Counted from the first letter of the stretch, positions 1 through 9,182 are shown. The stretch: 64,000 bases of DNA from Bradyrhizobium canariense (GCF_019402665.1 NZ_VSST01000014.1:33672-97671); one strand, 5' to 3'. Translations and numbers: made by a program. Notes: generated by a model not told the origin, from the letters alone.

Positions 1-940
1 CGAGCCACGAGATTTGCGCATCAGCATGCGCTACGTCCGCGGTGAGCCCTTCAGCCCGCTGCCGCATTTCCTCCTCACGCTGCACCGAGCTCGGACGATC
101 GTTGTAGCTGTCGCCGAGGAACGTGCCCTCGCGCGCGGCGGTGAGCTCAACCTGGGTTGCATCCAGGCGGCGGCGCGCGCCGATTTCGGTTTGCTGGGCA
201 ATGGTTTGATCCCGCGTCAAGCGCCCAAGCTCGACAGACGAAACGCTGCCCGATTTGATAAGCGATGAAGCTCGTTCCACCGCGGCCGCCGCCTCCTCGC
301 GACGCGCTGCGGCGGCTTCGATTGATGTTTGGATTTCTGCGATGCGCGCCTCGAGCTGACGGATGCGCCCCGCTGTGAACAGGGCCGCCTGACGCGCCAG
401 ATCCTTCTGCGCCGCCTGGGCTGAAGCTATCTTCGAAACGAGGCTCGGCCTTTCGTTTTCGAGGCGAGACATCTGACTGCGTAGATCATCGAGCCGCACG
501 CGGTCTCCGCGCGGATTGACGACACGAAGGATGAAAGTGCCCTCGCCGACGATGCCTAAATCGCCTGCCAGACTGGCCCCCGCTGAAATCTTCCCGTCGA
601 TCGGCGACCTCAATGTCACGAGCCTGGAATTGACGACGGCTTCGACGCTTGACGTCTGGAAAAGCGCCCTGAGCGGCAGCCAGCCGAATACTGCGACGAT
701 GGCGATGCCCGCTGCGGCCTTCACAAATCGGCGAAGCGTCCGGCTCGGCTTGGATTGCGCCAGATCCGCGGCCGCAGCGCCGCCAGTTGCCGGGGCATCG
801 GTATTGCCGGGACTGAGACGCGCATCCAACGCGCGTTGCAAACCGTGCGCGTCATGGTTTCCGTCCATCGCGAGAGGCTTCGCGATATCTGGACCGCCGC
901 TTTCGAGCGTCGAACCGAAACGCGTTTTGTTTTGCATCAT
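1..940 (-). CDS. HlyD-family membrane fusion (periplasmic adaptor) protein, 3' end outside window
   Basis: The minus strand is open from an ATG-ATG pair at 940/937 to the left edge (313 codons seen). The visible part has a cytoplasmic stretch of about 70 residues, one membrane segment at about 74-94, a half-lipoyl motif (VVNSRLVTLRSPIDGKIS, 102-119) and then a long Ala/Glu/Arg-rich coiled coil. This is the normal order for HlyD/EmrA-type adaptors that link an inner-membrane transporter or polysaccharide synthase to the outer membrane. The N-terminal extension is longer than in EmrA. It lies 153 bp downstream of the GGDEF-EAL gene on the same strand, so a role in c-di-GMP-controlled export is possible but inferred. 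The partner transporter would lie beyond the edge. Confidence 0.8.
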   Translation of the reverse strand, partial: MMQNKTRFGSTLESGGPDIAKPLAMDGNHDAHGLQRALDARLSPGNTDAPATGGAAAADLAQSKPSRTLRRFVKAAAGIAIVAVFGWLPLRALFQTSSVEAVVNSRLVTLRSPIDGKISAGASLAGDLGIVGEGTFILRVVNPRGDRVRLDDLRSQMSRLENERPSLVSKIASAQAAQKDLARQAALFTAGRIRQLEARIAEIQTSIEAAAARREEAAAAVERASSLIKSGSVSSVELGRLTRDQTIAQQTEIGARRRLDATQVELTAAREGTFLGDSYNDRPSSVQREEEMRQRAEGLTADVAHADAQISWL

Positions 941-1093
941 ACACCTGACAGCTAACGCGCAACCTCAGAGCGAGATGCCGTCGGCCGGACCCAAATGCAA
1001 TCTTGGTGTTGAAAGAGTTAGTTGAAACAAGAGAACTGTCTGCAATAGAGAGCCGCCAAGAGCCGCGTTGGCCGAACGGGAACAGGGTCGGTG

Positions 1094-3077
1094 CTACCGT
1101 TCGGCTGATAAGTTGACGAGGTGCAGCTTGGTGGCTTGGGCCGGCGCGGGCGAAGCCGGTGGCATTGCCTTCTCAAAGTCCGCGAGAATGCTGGCGCCGA
1201 GCTCCGAGGCGGGGATCGGCCGGCCGAAGAAGAAGCCTTGCACCTGATCACCCTCGGCCGCCTCGAGAAAAGCTGCCTGGTTGGCGGTTTCGACGCCTTC
1301 GACCGTGACGCGCATGTGCAGTTCCCGTCCGAGCGCGATGATCGCTTTCACTACTGTCCCGACCTGACAATGGGGGCCGTTGAGGCTCTGCATGAAGGCT
1401 CGATCGATCTTGATCTTGTCGAACGGAAAGCGCCACAGATAGCTGAGGCTCGAATAGCCAGCCCCGAAATCGTCCATCACGATGGCAACGCCCATCGTCT
1501 TGAGCGTCCGGAGTTGCGCCATGATCGTTTCGGTGTTGCCGAGCAGCAGGCTTTCGGTGATCTCCAGTTCGAGCCGGTGCGCCGCGAGTCCAGCCTCTGT
1601 TAGTGCGGTGGCGACGATGTCACCGATGTTGCCCGCCACGAACTGCGCGGGTGACAGGTTCACTGCAACGGTCAGGTGCGCCGGCCAGGTCGCGGCCGTG
1701 CGGCATGCCTCCCGCAATACCCACGCCCCGATCTTGTCGATAAGCCGCAAGTCCTCGGCGACCGGAATGAAGGTCAATGGCGGAATGAGGGTTCCGTCCG
1801 CCGCGGGCATCCGGATCAGCGCTTCGAATCCGGCAAGGCGGCGCCGGGATACTTCGAAGAGCGGCTGGTAATGCAATTCGAAGCGATCATTCAGCACCGC
1901 CTCGCGAATCGCCCTCTCAAGCTCGATGCGCGCTTGCAGCTCGGTGTCCATTTCGGGCAGGAAAAACCGGATGCAGTTGCGGCCGGCTGCCTTGGCCGCG
2001 TAGAGCGCGAGGTCAGCACTCTTGAGCAACCCCTCGGGGCTGGTGTCTTCCCCCGTCGCCAGCGCCACGCCGATGCTAGCGGTGGTGAGGATCTCGTGCT
2101 GCTTGAATTTCACGGTCGCATTTATCGCGGCGGCGAGATGGCTCGCAAACGACTCGGCCTGAGCTTTGCCGGCGATGCCGCACTGCACGACCACGAATTC
2201 GTCGCCGCCGAGCCGCGCCACCACGTCGTCGATCCTGACCGCGGCGCGAAGACGCTTGGCGATGGACTTGAGCAGAAAATCGCCGCCGTCGTGACCAAGC
2301 GAATCGTTGACCTCCTTGAAACGGTCGATGTCGATGAAGTGTACGGCAAGGCTGCTGCCCCGCATCGGCAGGCGAGCGATGGCGCTCTCCAGTTTTTCGA
2401 TCAGCTGCGGGCGATTGGTCAGCCCGGTCAACGCGTCATGATGGGCGAGAAACCGGATGCGCCGGTCAGCGTGCTTCACCTTTGTTTCCCGATACCAGGC
2501 AATTGCGGGAATGGAGAAGGCGAGACCTGACAGCAGGCAAAGAAACACGGCTGCGGTCAGGAACGTATTCGGTTTCATCCACGTAGGCCGCAACGACAGC
2601 GGTGAGGCGACCGTCGGTCTGGATCGGGACATAGGCGCGGGCGAAGAATGCCGGTCGGTCGGGCGAATTTCCCTCCCCGACGTCGATGATCGGTTGACCG
2701 TCAACCGCTGATCGCGCTGCATCGGGGCTATATTCAGACAAGTCGACGAGCGCGATCTTTTCGCGGGTCGAAACGAACTGGGAGTAGCCATTACGGTTGA
2801 ATATTTCGTAGTGAAAGACCTCGCCGGAATTTCGCGCCGACCGGAAGAACGCCATGCTCGCGGCGGAAGGCTGCTCGCCGCCGGCGATCTGCTCGAGATC
2901 GGCGACACTGGCCGCAAGGAACCTCGCCCAGCTACGAGCGGTCGACGTCGCATCTTGACGGAGAAGATGTTCGGTCGTGATTTTCAGGGTGGTCCCGGCG
3001 CCCAGCAACAGAATGGCGAGCGCGGCGACGATGGTGACGATGTTTCGCTGAGGCCGGATCCCGGCGAGTGACGGCAT
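1094..3077 (-). pseudogene. Membrane GGDEF-EAL c-di-GMP protein, interrupted by a frameshift
   Basis: The N-terminal part starts at ATG 3077. It has a membrane segment (about residues 12-31) and a periplasmic domain ending in VVAAYVDETE. The continuation, a second membrane segment (FLTAAVFLCLLSGLAFSI), GGDEF and EAL, is in another frame, so a 1-base gain or 2-base loss lies at about 2563-2580. GGDEF is intact with an RIDD I-site five residues before it. The EAL half keeps FEAL, TESLL, DDFGAGYSS, KIDRAF and VEGVE, so both catalytic halves look functional on paper. The stop of the upstream binding-protein gene is 5 bp away. This may be a true mutation, a phase-variable event or a sequencing error; the lack of other damage favours a recent change or an error. 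Confidence 0.8.
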
Positions 3078-3082
3078 CAGTG

Positions 3083-4087
3083 CTACCGCGTCGATCGCAT
3101 TTTCGTGAGCTCGGCCCGAGCGGTTTTCAGCAGCTCGGCATTGCGCTCACTTTTCGAAGCCCAATCGTCGGCAACGGCCGCGAACACGGCATTGGCCGCA
3201 TCGAGGTCCGACGGCGAGGGTATGGTCACCTGGCGTTTGGGATCGGTCTTCAGCTCACCCATGATGCTGTTTTCCACGGCTTCGTAGGTATCCATGAAGC
3301 GCCCGGCAGACCATGCACCACTGTATTTGAGGATGATCGCCTGCGCCGATTTCGGCAGCCGGTTGAACGTCTTCCGATTCATCAAGACCATCAGCGGCGC
3401 GCCGCCGACACCAAGAAGGTAATGATAAGTCGCAACGCGTTTGATGCCGTAATCGACCACTGAAGCAGGGTTCACGAGGGCGCCATCGATGCTGCCGTTG
3501 CCGATGGCTTCGGAGATCTTGTTGACCGGCAGGAGCACAGGCCGCGCCCCGAGCTTTTCGAGCGCTGCGGCTTCGCCAGGATTGTTGACGCGAATTCTCT
3601 TGTCCTTGAGATCGTTCAACGACGTGATCGCGATATTGCTGTGGATCGTCTCAGGCTCGCTGACATAAGCGCCGATCACGATGTAGTCATCGTATCCTTG
3701 CAGCGCGTTGGCGGCCATCAGCCGGCCGAACACCGCAACGGACTCCCGCATGCTCGCAAACAGGCCGGGCATTTCGATGATTGCGTTATCCGCAAACCGG
3801 TTGCGCGTCAGCCCCGTCACGACGTAGGCGATGTCGGCCCTACCGTCGAGCACGAGCTGGGGCTGCTCAGCCGGATCCTTGCCAAGCGCGCCGCTGAAAT
3901 AGGTTTCAATTTCGATCTGGCCTCTGGCCTCGGTGTTGACCGCCTCGACGAACGGCTTGACCGCGGCGAGATAACTCGTCGAGCGGTCGGAGCTGAAGAA
4001 GGCCAATTTGAGCTTGACCGGTTCGGCGGCTGAGGTCGAAATCAACGCAAACGAGATCACCGCGCATCGTGCCAGCAACGTAAGCAT
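3083..4087 (-). CDS. TRAP-type (DctP family) periplasmic solute-binding protein
   Basis: 334 residues, the usual DctP length, with a signal peptide (cleavage near SAAEP, residue 21). Family features include the KLAFFSSDRS opening, VNTEARGQIEIETYFSGALG, and the conserved ligand-domain segment DLKDKRIRVNNPGEAAALEKLGARPV, whose Arg in IRV normally binds a substrate carboxylate. No DctQ or DctM permease genes are nearby, so it is an orphan. It is followed after 5 bp by a membrane GGDEF-EAL gene with a periplasmic domain, which suggests a ligand-sensing rather than transport role. The start at 4087 is ATG with GGAAAA upstream. The substrate cannot be predicted beyond a likely organic acid. Confidence 0.85.
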   Translation of the reverse strand: MLTLLARCAVISFALISTSAAEPVKLKLAFFSSDRSTSYLAAVKPFVEAVNTEARGQIEIETYFSGALGKDPAEQPQLVLDGRADIAYVVTGLTRNRFADNAIIEMPGLFASMRESVAVFGRLMAANALQGYDDYIVIGAYVSEPETIHSNIAITSLNDLKDKRIRVNNPGEAAALEKLGARPVLLPVNKISEAIGNGSIDGALVNPASVVDYGIKRVATYHYLLGVGGAPLMVLMNRKTFNRLPKSAQAIILKYSGAWSAGRFMDTYEAVENSIMGELKTDPKRQVTIPSPSDLDAANAVFAAVADDWASKSERNAELLKTARAELTKMRSTR

Positions 4088-4299
4088 CGGTTTTCCGATC
4101 GTGGCAGCGACGGGTCACACAGTTGTGCGAAACGCCGATTTTCTCGGTCTCTAGCGGACCCTCATAGATTGAACTACTTCAAGTAACTCTCCTAGATAGC
4201 ACGCGGTGCTCCAGGCGGCGACCAGGATCGCGAATCGTGGTTTAAGGCGTGCTAACGTCGGCGAGGCGTGGCCGGTATCGGCGTGCTCCCGGCACGCCG

Positions 4300-5229
4300 C
4301 TACGGCAGACCGCGCGCCTCGAGCTGATGCACCAGCAGCAGCGTCGGCTCGGCGAGGCTGTCGCCGGAGCCGTCGAGACCGAAGGCGCTCGCGATGCCGT
4401 CGCGGCTGCGCAGCAGCGCACTACGCGGACAATGGCCGGCGCCGCAGAGCGTCTTCTTCAGGGTCTCGCCCTGCGCCGTGATGCCGGCGGAATCATCCGC
4501 GGCCCAGGCCAGCACGATCGGGACGTCGACATTGAGGATGCCGGGGAAGACCGAGCGCTTGTTGTACTGGCTGGCGTCGCTGCCGAGATAGGCCTTCTCG
4601 CTGTCGCTCGCGTCCTTGCCGGCGCGGTAGACGCCGGACACCAGCACGACTGCCGCAACATCGGCGCGGTCGGTCTGGAGTTCGGGATGGGCCAGCAGGG
4701 TGGCGACATGGAAGGCGCCGGCGCCGTAGCCGACTGCGACGATCTCGCGGGCATCGCCGTTGAACAGGTCGATATTGCCGTGGACCCAGGACAGCGCCGC
4801 CGCTACGTCGGTCGCACCCGCCGGCCACGTCGCCGAGGGCGCCAGCCGATAGTTGACGCGCACGCCGACCATGTCGTTGCGTGCGGCAAAGCACATGGCT
4901 TGGTCCTGGATCTGACGCGACAGCTCCGGCGCGGCGCGGTCGCCGGTGAAGGTGTCGCCGGTCACGAACAGCAGCACCGGCCGCGGCGTATCCGCCTTGG
5001 TCGTGGCGGTGGCGACATCGAGCACATTGGCTTCGCTCTCGCCGTAGCGCAGGCCGCGCGAGAAGGTGACCTGCTCGCACAGCCGCGCGGTGCCGCCCGC
5101 GGTGGTGTCGTTGTCGGTGAGGCCCACCCGGACGAGATCGGACGGCGCGTCCGGCCGCATCGGTAGGGGACCTTGTGCGGAGGCTGCCGTCAGGCCCAGA
5201 GTCAGAAAAAATGCGAGAAAATTCTTCAT
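4300..5229 (-). CDS. Secreted alpha/beta-hydrolase-fold protein lacking catalytic residues
   Basis: 309 residues from ATG 5229; an upstream in-frame start (5286) would spoil the signal peptide (MKNFLAFFLTLGLTAASAQG). The fold is that of the esterase/BD-FAE type (RVNYRLAPSATWPAGATDVAAALSWV). The nucleophile elbow, normally GHSAG, reads GYGAG at 167-171, so the serine is glycine. The oxyanion HGG is TGD at 90-92. No histidine is seen where the C-terminal catalytic His is expected (LLRSRDGIAS). The rest of the frame is intact, so this looks like a conserved non-enzymatic derivative rather than a decaying gene. It may bind a ligand in the periplasm. Function unknown. Confidence 0.75.
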   Translation of the reverse strand: MKNFLAFFLTLGLTAASAQGPLPMRPDAPSDLVRVGLTDNDTTAGGTARLCEQVTFSRGLRYGESEANVLDVATATTKADTPRPVLLFVTGDTFTGDRAAPELSRQIQDQAMCFAARNDMVGVRVNYRLAPSATWPAGATDVAAALSWVHGNIDLFNGDAREIVAVGYGAGAFHVATLLAHPELQTDRADVAAVVLVSGVYRAGKDASDSEKAYLGSDASQYNKRSVFPGILNVDVPIVLAWAADDSAGITAQGETLKKTLCGAGHCPRSALLRSRDGIASAFGLDGSGDSLAEPTLLLVHQLEARGLP

Positions 5230-5363
5230 GTCGGTGTTGGCCCTGCGTGCCCGATATGGGCTCGCGCGTTTGGCCCGTCTTTTCAATTCGCCTTATTAGT
5301 TAGCTGGTCATGAGGCGATTTCACGGCACCCATGGTTCTCTCGGTTCGTCCTCCGCGCGTGGT

Positions 5364-5858
5364 TCAATTCCCCGGCTGAAACGTGCACTCCGCCCCGCTG
5401 CCGTCCTTCCGGCGGATTGCGTTGGGGTCGATCGTGCAGCTCAGCTTGGTCAGGCTCTCGAAATTCGATCCCGCGGCGCCGTCGGACGGAATGCCGGCCA
5501 GTGCTTCGGTGGCGAAGATCTCGCTGGCCGTGGAGCCGTTCACCGTCCTGGTCTTCTTGCCGAAGGTGACCTCGCAGTTCCGCATGGTGATGTCGACATT
5601 GCCGGCGCGACAGACGATTCGATCGGCGGTCACCACGATCGGCTTCTTGTAGGGAATGTCGCTGTTGGCGGCGAATAGCATCGCCATTGCCTTCTTCTCG
5701 GCGCCGGACAGGACCGACGATAGCGGCGCGATCACCCCCGCGAGCGCCAGCGCCGTCGAGCCCGAGACTTTTGCGGGCGTCGCGTCGGAGGCATCGGCGA
5801 CGCCGGAGGCGGTAGCGACAACGAGGGTGCAGGCGAGGATCAATCGACCGGGCTTCAT
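5364..5858 (-). CDS. Small secreted protein of unknown function
   Basis: 164 residues from ATG 5858, which has GGGAG 6 bases upstream; the longer reading to 5921 has no such site. It has a signal peptide (MKPGRLILACTLVVATASGVADA), a short helix-prone region rich in Ala/Met (GAEKKAMAMLFAANSD), then a beta-rich part with three cysteines (VCRAG, RNCEVTF, LSCTID) that could form a disulfide in the periplasm. No recognised family. It lies downstream of no obvious partner; the esterase-like gene follows on the same strand after 134 bp. Confidence 0.65.
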   Translation of the reverse strand: MKPGRLILACTLVVATASGVADASDATPAKVSGSTALALAGVIAPLSSVLSGAEKKAMAMLFAANSDIPYKKPIVVTADRIVCRAGNVDITMRNCEVTFGKKTRTVNGSTASEIFATEALAGIPSDGAAGSNFESLTKLSCTIDPNAIRRKDGSGAECTFQPGN

Positions 5859-6089
5859 CTTGGCTCCCTGGACCTGCAGTCGCGGCTTCTTCCCGCGCGG
5901 CGCGTGGAACCAGTTTAGCATGTAAACGCGAATTGGAAGGCAAGTTCGCCGGGCCTTGCGCCTTTGCGCGGTGCGGCTGTTTTGCCCCGAGGTGTCAAAC
6001 GGTTATGCCGCGGGGCCGAGCCTCGCGCCGACACGGCCGTTCTACTGTGCATGGGGTTGTTTTCGCGTTTTTTTGTTTTGGCCCGCTCT

Positions 6090-6668
6090 TCAGGCCTGCT
6101 TCATCGTCCGGAAGGTGATGGAATAGCGGCGCGCCTCGACCGGCGGGATGCTGTGCTCCCATTGCGACCGCGCCTCCCCGTCCATCATGTAAAGCGAGCG
6201 CGGCAGAGCTTCGAGCGTGTGGCGCTCCCATTTGTCGCCGCCGCGGCGGCGGAAGCGGAATTTGCAGGACGAGCCGAGCGACAGGCCGAGGATTTTGTCG
6301 AAATGCGGCTTGTCGCGATGCCAGCCGATGCCGACGCCGGCGTCGTATTCGGTGCAGAGCACTTGCCGCACGCTGCCGGCGGCAAGCCCCGCCCATGCCT
6401 CGACCTGCCGTGCGGCGGGGACGACCCAGTCCGGGATCGGCTCGGCCTCGGCCAGCCGCTGCAATGTGTAGTCATAGCGATAGCCGAAGGACGCCACCCG
6501 GCGGTTGCCCTCGAAGGCGCCGAACTGGAAGCGCTGGAGCGGCAATGCTGCGATGCGGCCGATGAGCGCCTGCTCGGCGGCGGCCTCGACGAAGTCATCG
6601 GTGTAGCGAAGGCCGGCAGGCCCTGCTTGCGGATCGGCGAACAAACCAAGCTGCGTCATTCCTCGCAT
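6090..6668 (-). CDS. alkB: AlkB-like 2-oxoglutarate/Fe(II) dioxygenase
   Basis: About 192 residues. The Fe(II) triad is visible: His and Asp of GIGWHRDKPHFD, and the distal His of WEHSIPPVEARRYSITFR, whose arginines bind 2-oxoglutarate. The family motif LGLSLGSSCKFRFRRR lies between them. AlkB proteins remove methyl groups oxidatively from damaged nucleic acids, and this one is closer to the short alphaproteobacterial forms than to E. coli AlkB. Two ATG codons (6668 and 6659) are possible and neither has a clear ribosome site. It is divergent from the 46-residue membrane protein gene, with 70 bp between the starts. Confidence 0.88.
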   Translation of the reverse strand: MRGMTQLGLFADPQAGPAGLRYTDDFVEAAAEQALIGRIAALPLQRFQFGAFEGNRRVASFGYRYDYTLQRLAEAEPIPDWVVPAARQVEAWAGLAAGSVRQVLCTEYDAGVGIGWHRDKPHFDKILGLSLGSSCKFRFRRRGGDKWERHTLEALPRSLYMMDGEARSQWEHSIPPVEARRYSITFRTMKQA

Positions 6669-6738
6669 TTCCGTGATGGAACCTAATGGTGGCTGATGCG
6701 ACTTACATATGACGCGGAAAGTAACGTGCGAGGCTGTC

Positions 6739-6879
6739 ATGGCAGAGAAGCATACCGCCGATCCGGCAGAGATCATGCGGGCGACCGGTCATCCTGAGCT
6801 GGAATACGCCGCCGGCTGGACCATCGCCGGTCTGGTCACGATCGGCACCATCGTCGCCGCCTGGGTGTTCGCGATCTAG
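6739..6879 (+). CDS. 46-residue single-pass membrane protein
   Basis: ATG at 6739 with GAGG about 5 bases upstream, stop TAG at 6877-6879. The peptide has a polar N-terminus (MAEKHTADPAEIMRATG) and one strong membrane helix (GWTIAGLVTIGTIVAAWVFAI) ending at the last residue. It is slightly reminiscent of the tiny aa3-oxidase subunit IV proteins, but the family signature is missing. Its stop overlaps the stop of the convergent histidine kinase gene within CTAG at 6876-6879. Function unknown. Clean start signals and the coding-like composition make it likely to be real. Confidence 0.65.
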   Translation: MAEKHTADPAEIMRATGHPELEYAAGWTIAGLVTIGTIVAAWVFAI

Positions 6880-8462
6880 CCCATTGGAAACTGGAGCTCG
6901 AATGCCGCGCCGTCCTCGGTCGGCTTGAGCCTGATCGAGCCGCCATGGCTCGCCATCACCGCGCGCGCGATCGCGAGCCCCATCCCGGTGCCGCCCTGGT
7001 CGCGGCGGGTGGTGAAGAACGCGTCGAAGATCCTGTCGCGGTTCGGCGCCGAGATCGGATCGCCGTCATTGCTCACGGTCAGACGCAGGGTCGTGCGCTC
7101 GTCGATCGCCTCCAGCCTGATTGTCCCGGCGTTGTGCCGCATCGCATTGTCCGCGAGGTGCGACAGCACGATCAGCGCCTTCTCAGCCGACATGCCGATC
7201 ATCAGGTCAAGGCTGCCGCTGGCCTCGATTGAGCTCGCTGGAAACCGGCTCCTGAGGTCGGCAATCACGGGCGCCAATTCGGTGCGCTCGTTTTGCGGCA
7301 GGCTTTCGGCACGCGCGAGTTCGCGCAGCCGCTGCGCCATCGCTTCCAGCCGATTTGTGTCGGACAGGATGTTGGCGATGAACGTCTCCTGCTCGGCCGG
7401 CGTCAGGCTCCCCGCTTTGCCCCGAACCGAATCCTGCAACAGCTCGGCGGCGCCCTTGATCGAGGTCAGCGGCGATTTCAGCTCGTGGGTGAGGTGGGCC
7501 GAGAAGGTCGCGATATAGTCCGAGCGCCGCGCCAGCTGCTCGGCCATGCCGAGGAAGCTGTGCGAGAGCTGCGCGAACTCGCGCGTACCGTAATGTCGGA
7601 GCGGCCTGAACGCCTCACGGTCGCCGCGGCCTATTCTGGTGGCGCGATCGATCAGTTCGCGCATCGGCAGCGTGATGGTGCGCGAGAATACGAGGCCGAT
7701 CGCGATCGTGCCGAAAACCACAGCAAGCCCCGCCAGCACGAACTTGGCCCGCTCCTGATAGAGATGGTCGAAGATGTTGCTCGGCGTCCGCGTCGTGTAG
7801 ATCACCCCCGCGACGCGGTTGTTGACGATGACAGGCATTGCCGAAAACACGTGGACGCCGAGGCCGCGGCTGAAGGAATAGATCGACGGCGGCGGCTTGT
7901 CGGGCACGCGGTTGCGCAAGGTGGCGCGGTATTGGCCGTGCAGCGCGTCCGCGACCTCCTCGATATGGGCGAGCGATTGCCCGACCTCCTGCCGCCCCGC
8001 GATCACCACGCCTTGAGGATCGAGGATGCGAAAGCCTGCCAGCGTCACCTTCTGGGTCTCGCGGATGATCGGCGTCAGCTTTGCGCCGATCTCGACATAG
8101 GCGGGTTGCGCCGGCCGGGCCGCCGCCAGCGCCTCGGGCCGCCGCCGCAGCAGGTCGTTGGCGGTGAGATCGAGCGCGGGGCGGATCGGGGTGACCTGGT
8201 CGCCGGGGTCGGGCAGCACGTTCGGTGGCACCTCGGCGCCGAGCGTGAGGCCGCTGTCGAGCCGCGCCGTGACCTCCTGCGCATAGATCGTCGCGAGCAC
8301 GCGGCTCTGCGCGATCAGCTCGGCCTGGGTCTGGCGGATCAGCTGGTTGTCGTAGAGACGGAAGAAGAACAGGCCGACCAGCGGCAGCACGCCGACGGTC
8401 GCCAGCACCGTGAAGATCACGAGGGTAAGCGACGGCCGCCATTTGTCTGGCGCCGCGCTCAT
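6876..8462 (-). CDS. Sensor histidine kinase, CreC-like
   Basis: 528 residues. Membrane segments near 14-34 and about 245-265 enclose a periplasmic sensor domain of about 210 residues. A HAMP linker (SRTITLPMRELIDRATRIGRGDREAF) follows, then the dimerisation helix with phospho-acceptor His326 (SAHLTHELKSPLTSIKG), the N box (LADNAMRHN), G1 (NDGDPI) and G2 (GGTGMGLAIA). Its start overlaps the stop of the response regulator gene (ATGA, 8459-8462), so the two are translationally coupled. The layout resembles CreC/ProS-type kinases. The signal is unknown. Confidence 0.92.
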   Translation of the reverse strand: MSAAPDKWRPSLTLVIFTVLATVGVLPLVGLFFFRLYDNQLIRQTQAELIAQSRVLATIYAQEVTARLDSGLTLGAEVPPNVLPDPGDQVTPIRPALDLTANDLLRRRPEALAAARPAQPAYVEIGAKLTPIIRETQKVTLAGFRILDPQGVVIAGRQEVGQSLAHIEEVADALHGQYRATLRNRVPDKPPPSIYSFSRGLGVHVFSAMPVIVNNRVAGVIYTTRTPSNIFDHLYQERAKFVLAGLAVVFGTIAIGLVFSRTITLPMRELIDRATRIGRGDREAFRPLRHYGTREFAQLSHSFLGMAEQLARRSDYIATFSAHLTHELKSPLTSIKGAAELLQDSVRGKAGSLTPAEQETFIANILSDTNRLEAMAQRLRELARAESLPQNERTELAPVIADLRSRFPASSIEASGSLDLMIGMSAEKALIVLSHLADNAMRHNAGTIRLEAIDERTTLRLTVSNDGDPISAPNRDRIFDAFFTTRRDQGGTGMGLAIARAVMASHGGSIRLKPTEDGAAFELQFPMG

Positions 8463-9163
8463 GCGTCCTTCTCGCAGCGGCCGAGCTTGAAGCCGACGCC
8501 GTGGATGGTCTCGATGACATTGTCGCAGGCTAGCGCCGCGAGCTTGGCGCGGATGTTGCGAATGTGGCTGTCGATGGTGCGGTCGGAGACCTGGATGTTG
8601 AGCTGGTAGGCGGCCCGCATCAGCTGCTCGCGATTGAAGACCGAGGTCGGCCGGGTCAGGAACGCGCGCAAGATGCCGAATTCGATCGCGGTCAGCTTCA
8701 GCGGCGTGCCGGCGAAGGACGCGACATGCTGCTCGGGATCGACCAGGAGGCCGCCTTGCGCAAGTGCTGACGGCCCGGCCTTGGCCTCGCCATTGCGGGG
8801 GCTGAGGCGGCGCAGGATGACGTTGACCCGCGCCACCAGCTCGCGCGGACTGAAAGGCTTCGTCACGTAGTCGTCGCCGCCGATCTCGAGGCCGAGGATG
8901 CGGTCGATCTCCTCGTCGCGCGCCGACAGGAACAGGATCGGCACGTCGGAGCCTTTGCGCACCTCGCGGCAGACGTCGAGGCCGTCGAACTCGGGCATGC
9001 CGATGTCGAGTACGATCAGGTCGGGCTTGTCGGCGGCAAAGCGGCTCAGCGCCTCCTTGCCGTCGCGCGCCTCGATCACGTCCATGCCGGCTTTCTTCAA
9101 GGCAACGCGGATGACCTCGCGGATGTGACCCTCGTCGTCGACGATGAGAATGCGGTGCGCCAA
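8459..9163 (-). CDS. OmpR/PhoB-type response regulator
   Basis: 234 residues. Receiver domain with acidic pocket (IVDDEG), phospho-acceptor Asp53 (LIVLDIGMPEFDG), Ser/Thr switch (LFLSARD) and Lys (YVTKPFSPRELVARV). A winged-helix DNA-binding domain follows from about 130 to the end (LTAIEFGILRAFL, RTIDSHIRNIRAKL). The start is TTG at 9163, preceded by GGAGAG. It pairs with the kinase that overlaps its stop. The DUF4173 gene ends 19 bp upstream, so all three are probably one transcript. It resembles CreB. Confidence 0.93.
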   Translation of the reverse strand: MAHRILIVDDEGHIREVIRVALKKAGMDVIEARDGKEALSRFAADKPDLIVLDIGMPEFDGLDVCREVRKGSDVPILFLSARDEEIDRILGLEIGGDDYVTKPFSPRELVARVNVILRRLSPRNGEAKAGPSALAQGGLLVDPEQHVASFAGTPLKLTAIEFGILRAFLTRPTSVFNREQLMRAAYQLNIQVSDRTIDSHIRNIRAKLAALACDNVIETIHGVGFKLGRCEKDA

Positions 9164-9182
9164 GAATCTCTCCGCTGCCTCG

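Noticed and set aside
4249..5166. Plus-strand open frame of 305 codons
   Set aside because: Antisense to the esterase-like gene, which has a signal peptide and a recognisable fold; the plus-strand product has none.
6060..6089. T-rich stretch after alkB as a terminator
   Set aside because: The Ts are on the wrong strand for alkB, and only a 4-base stem is possible next to them.
7293..8609. Plus-strand open frame of 438 codons
   Set aside because: Antisense to the histidine kinase, whose catalytic boxes are all intact.
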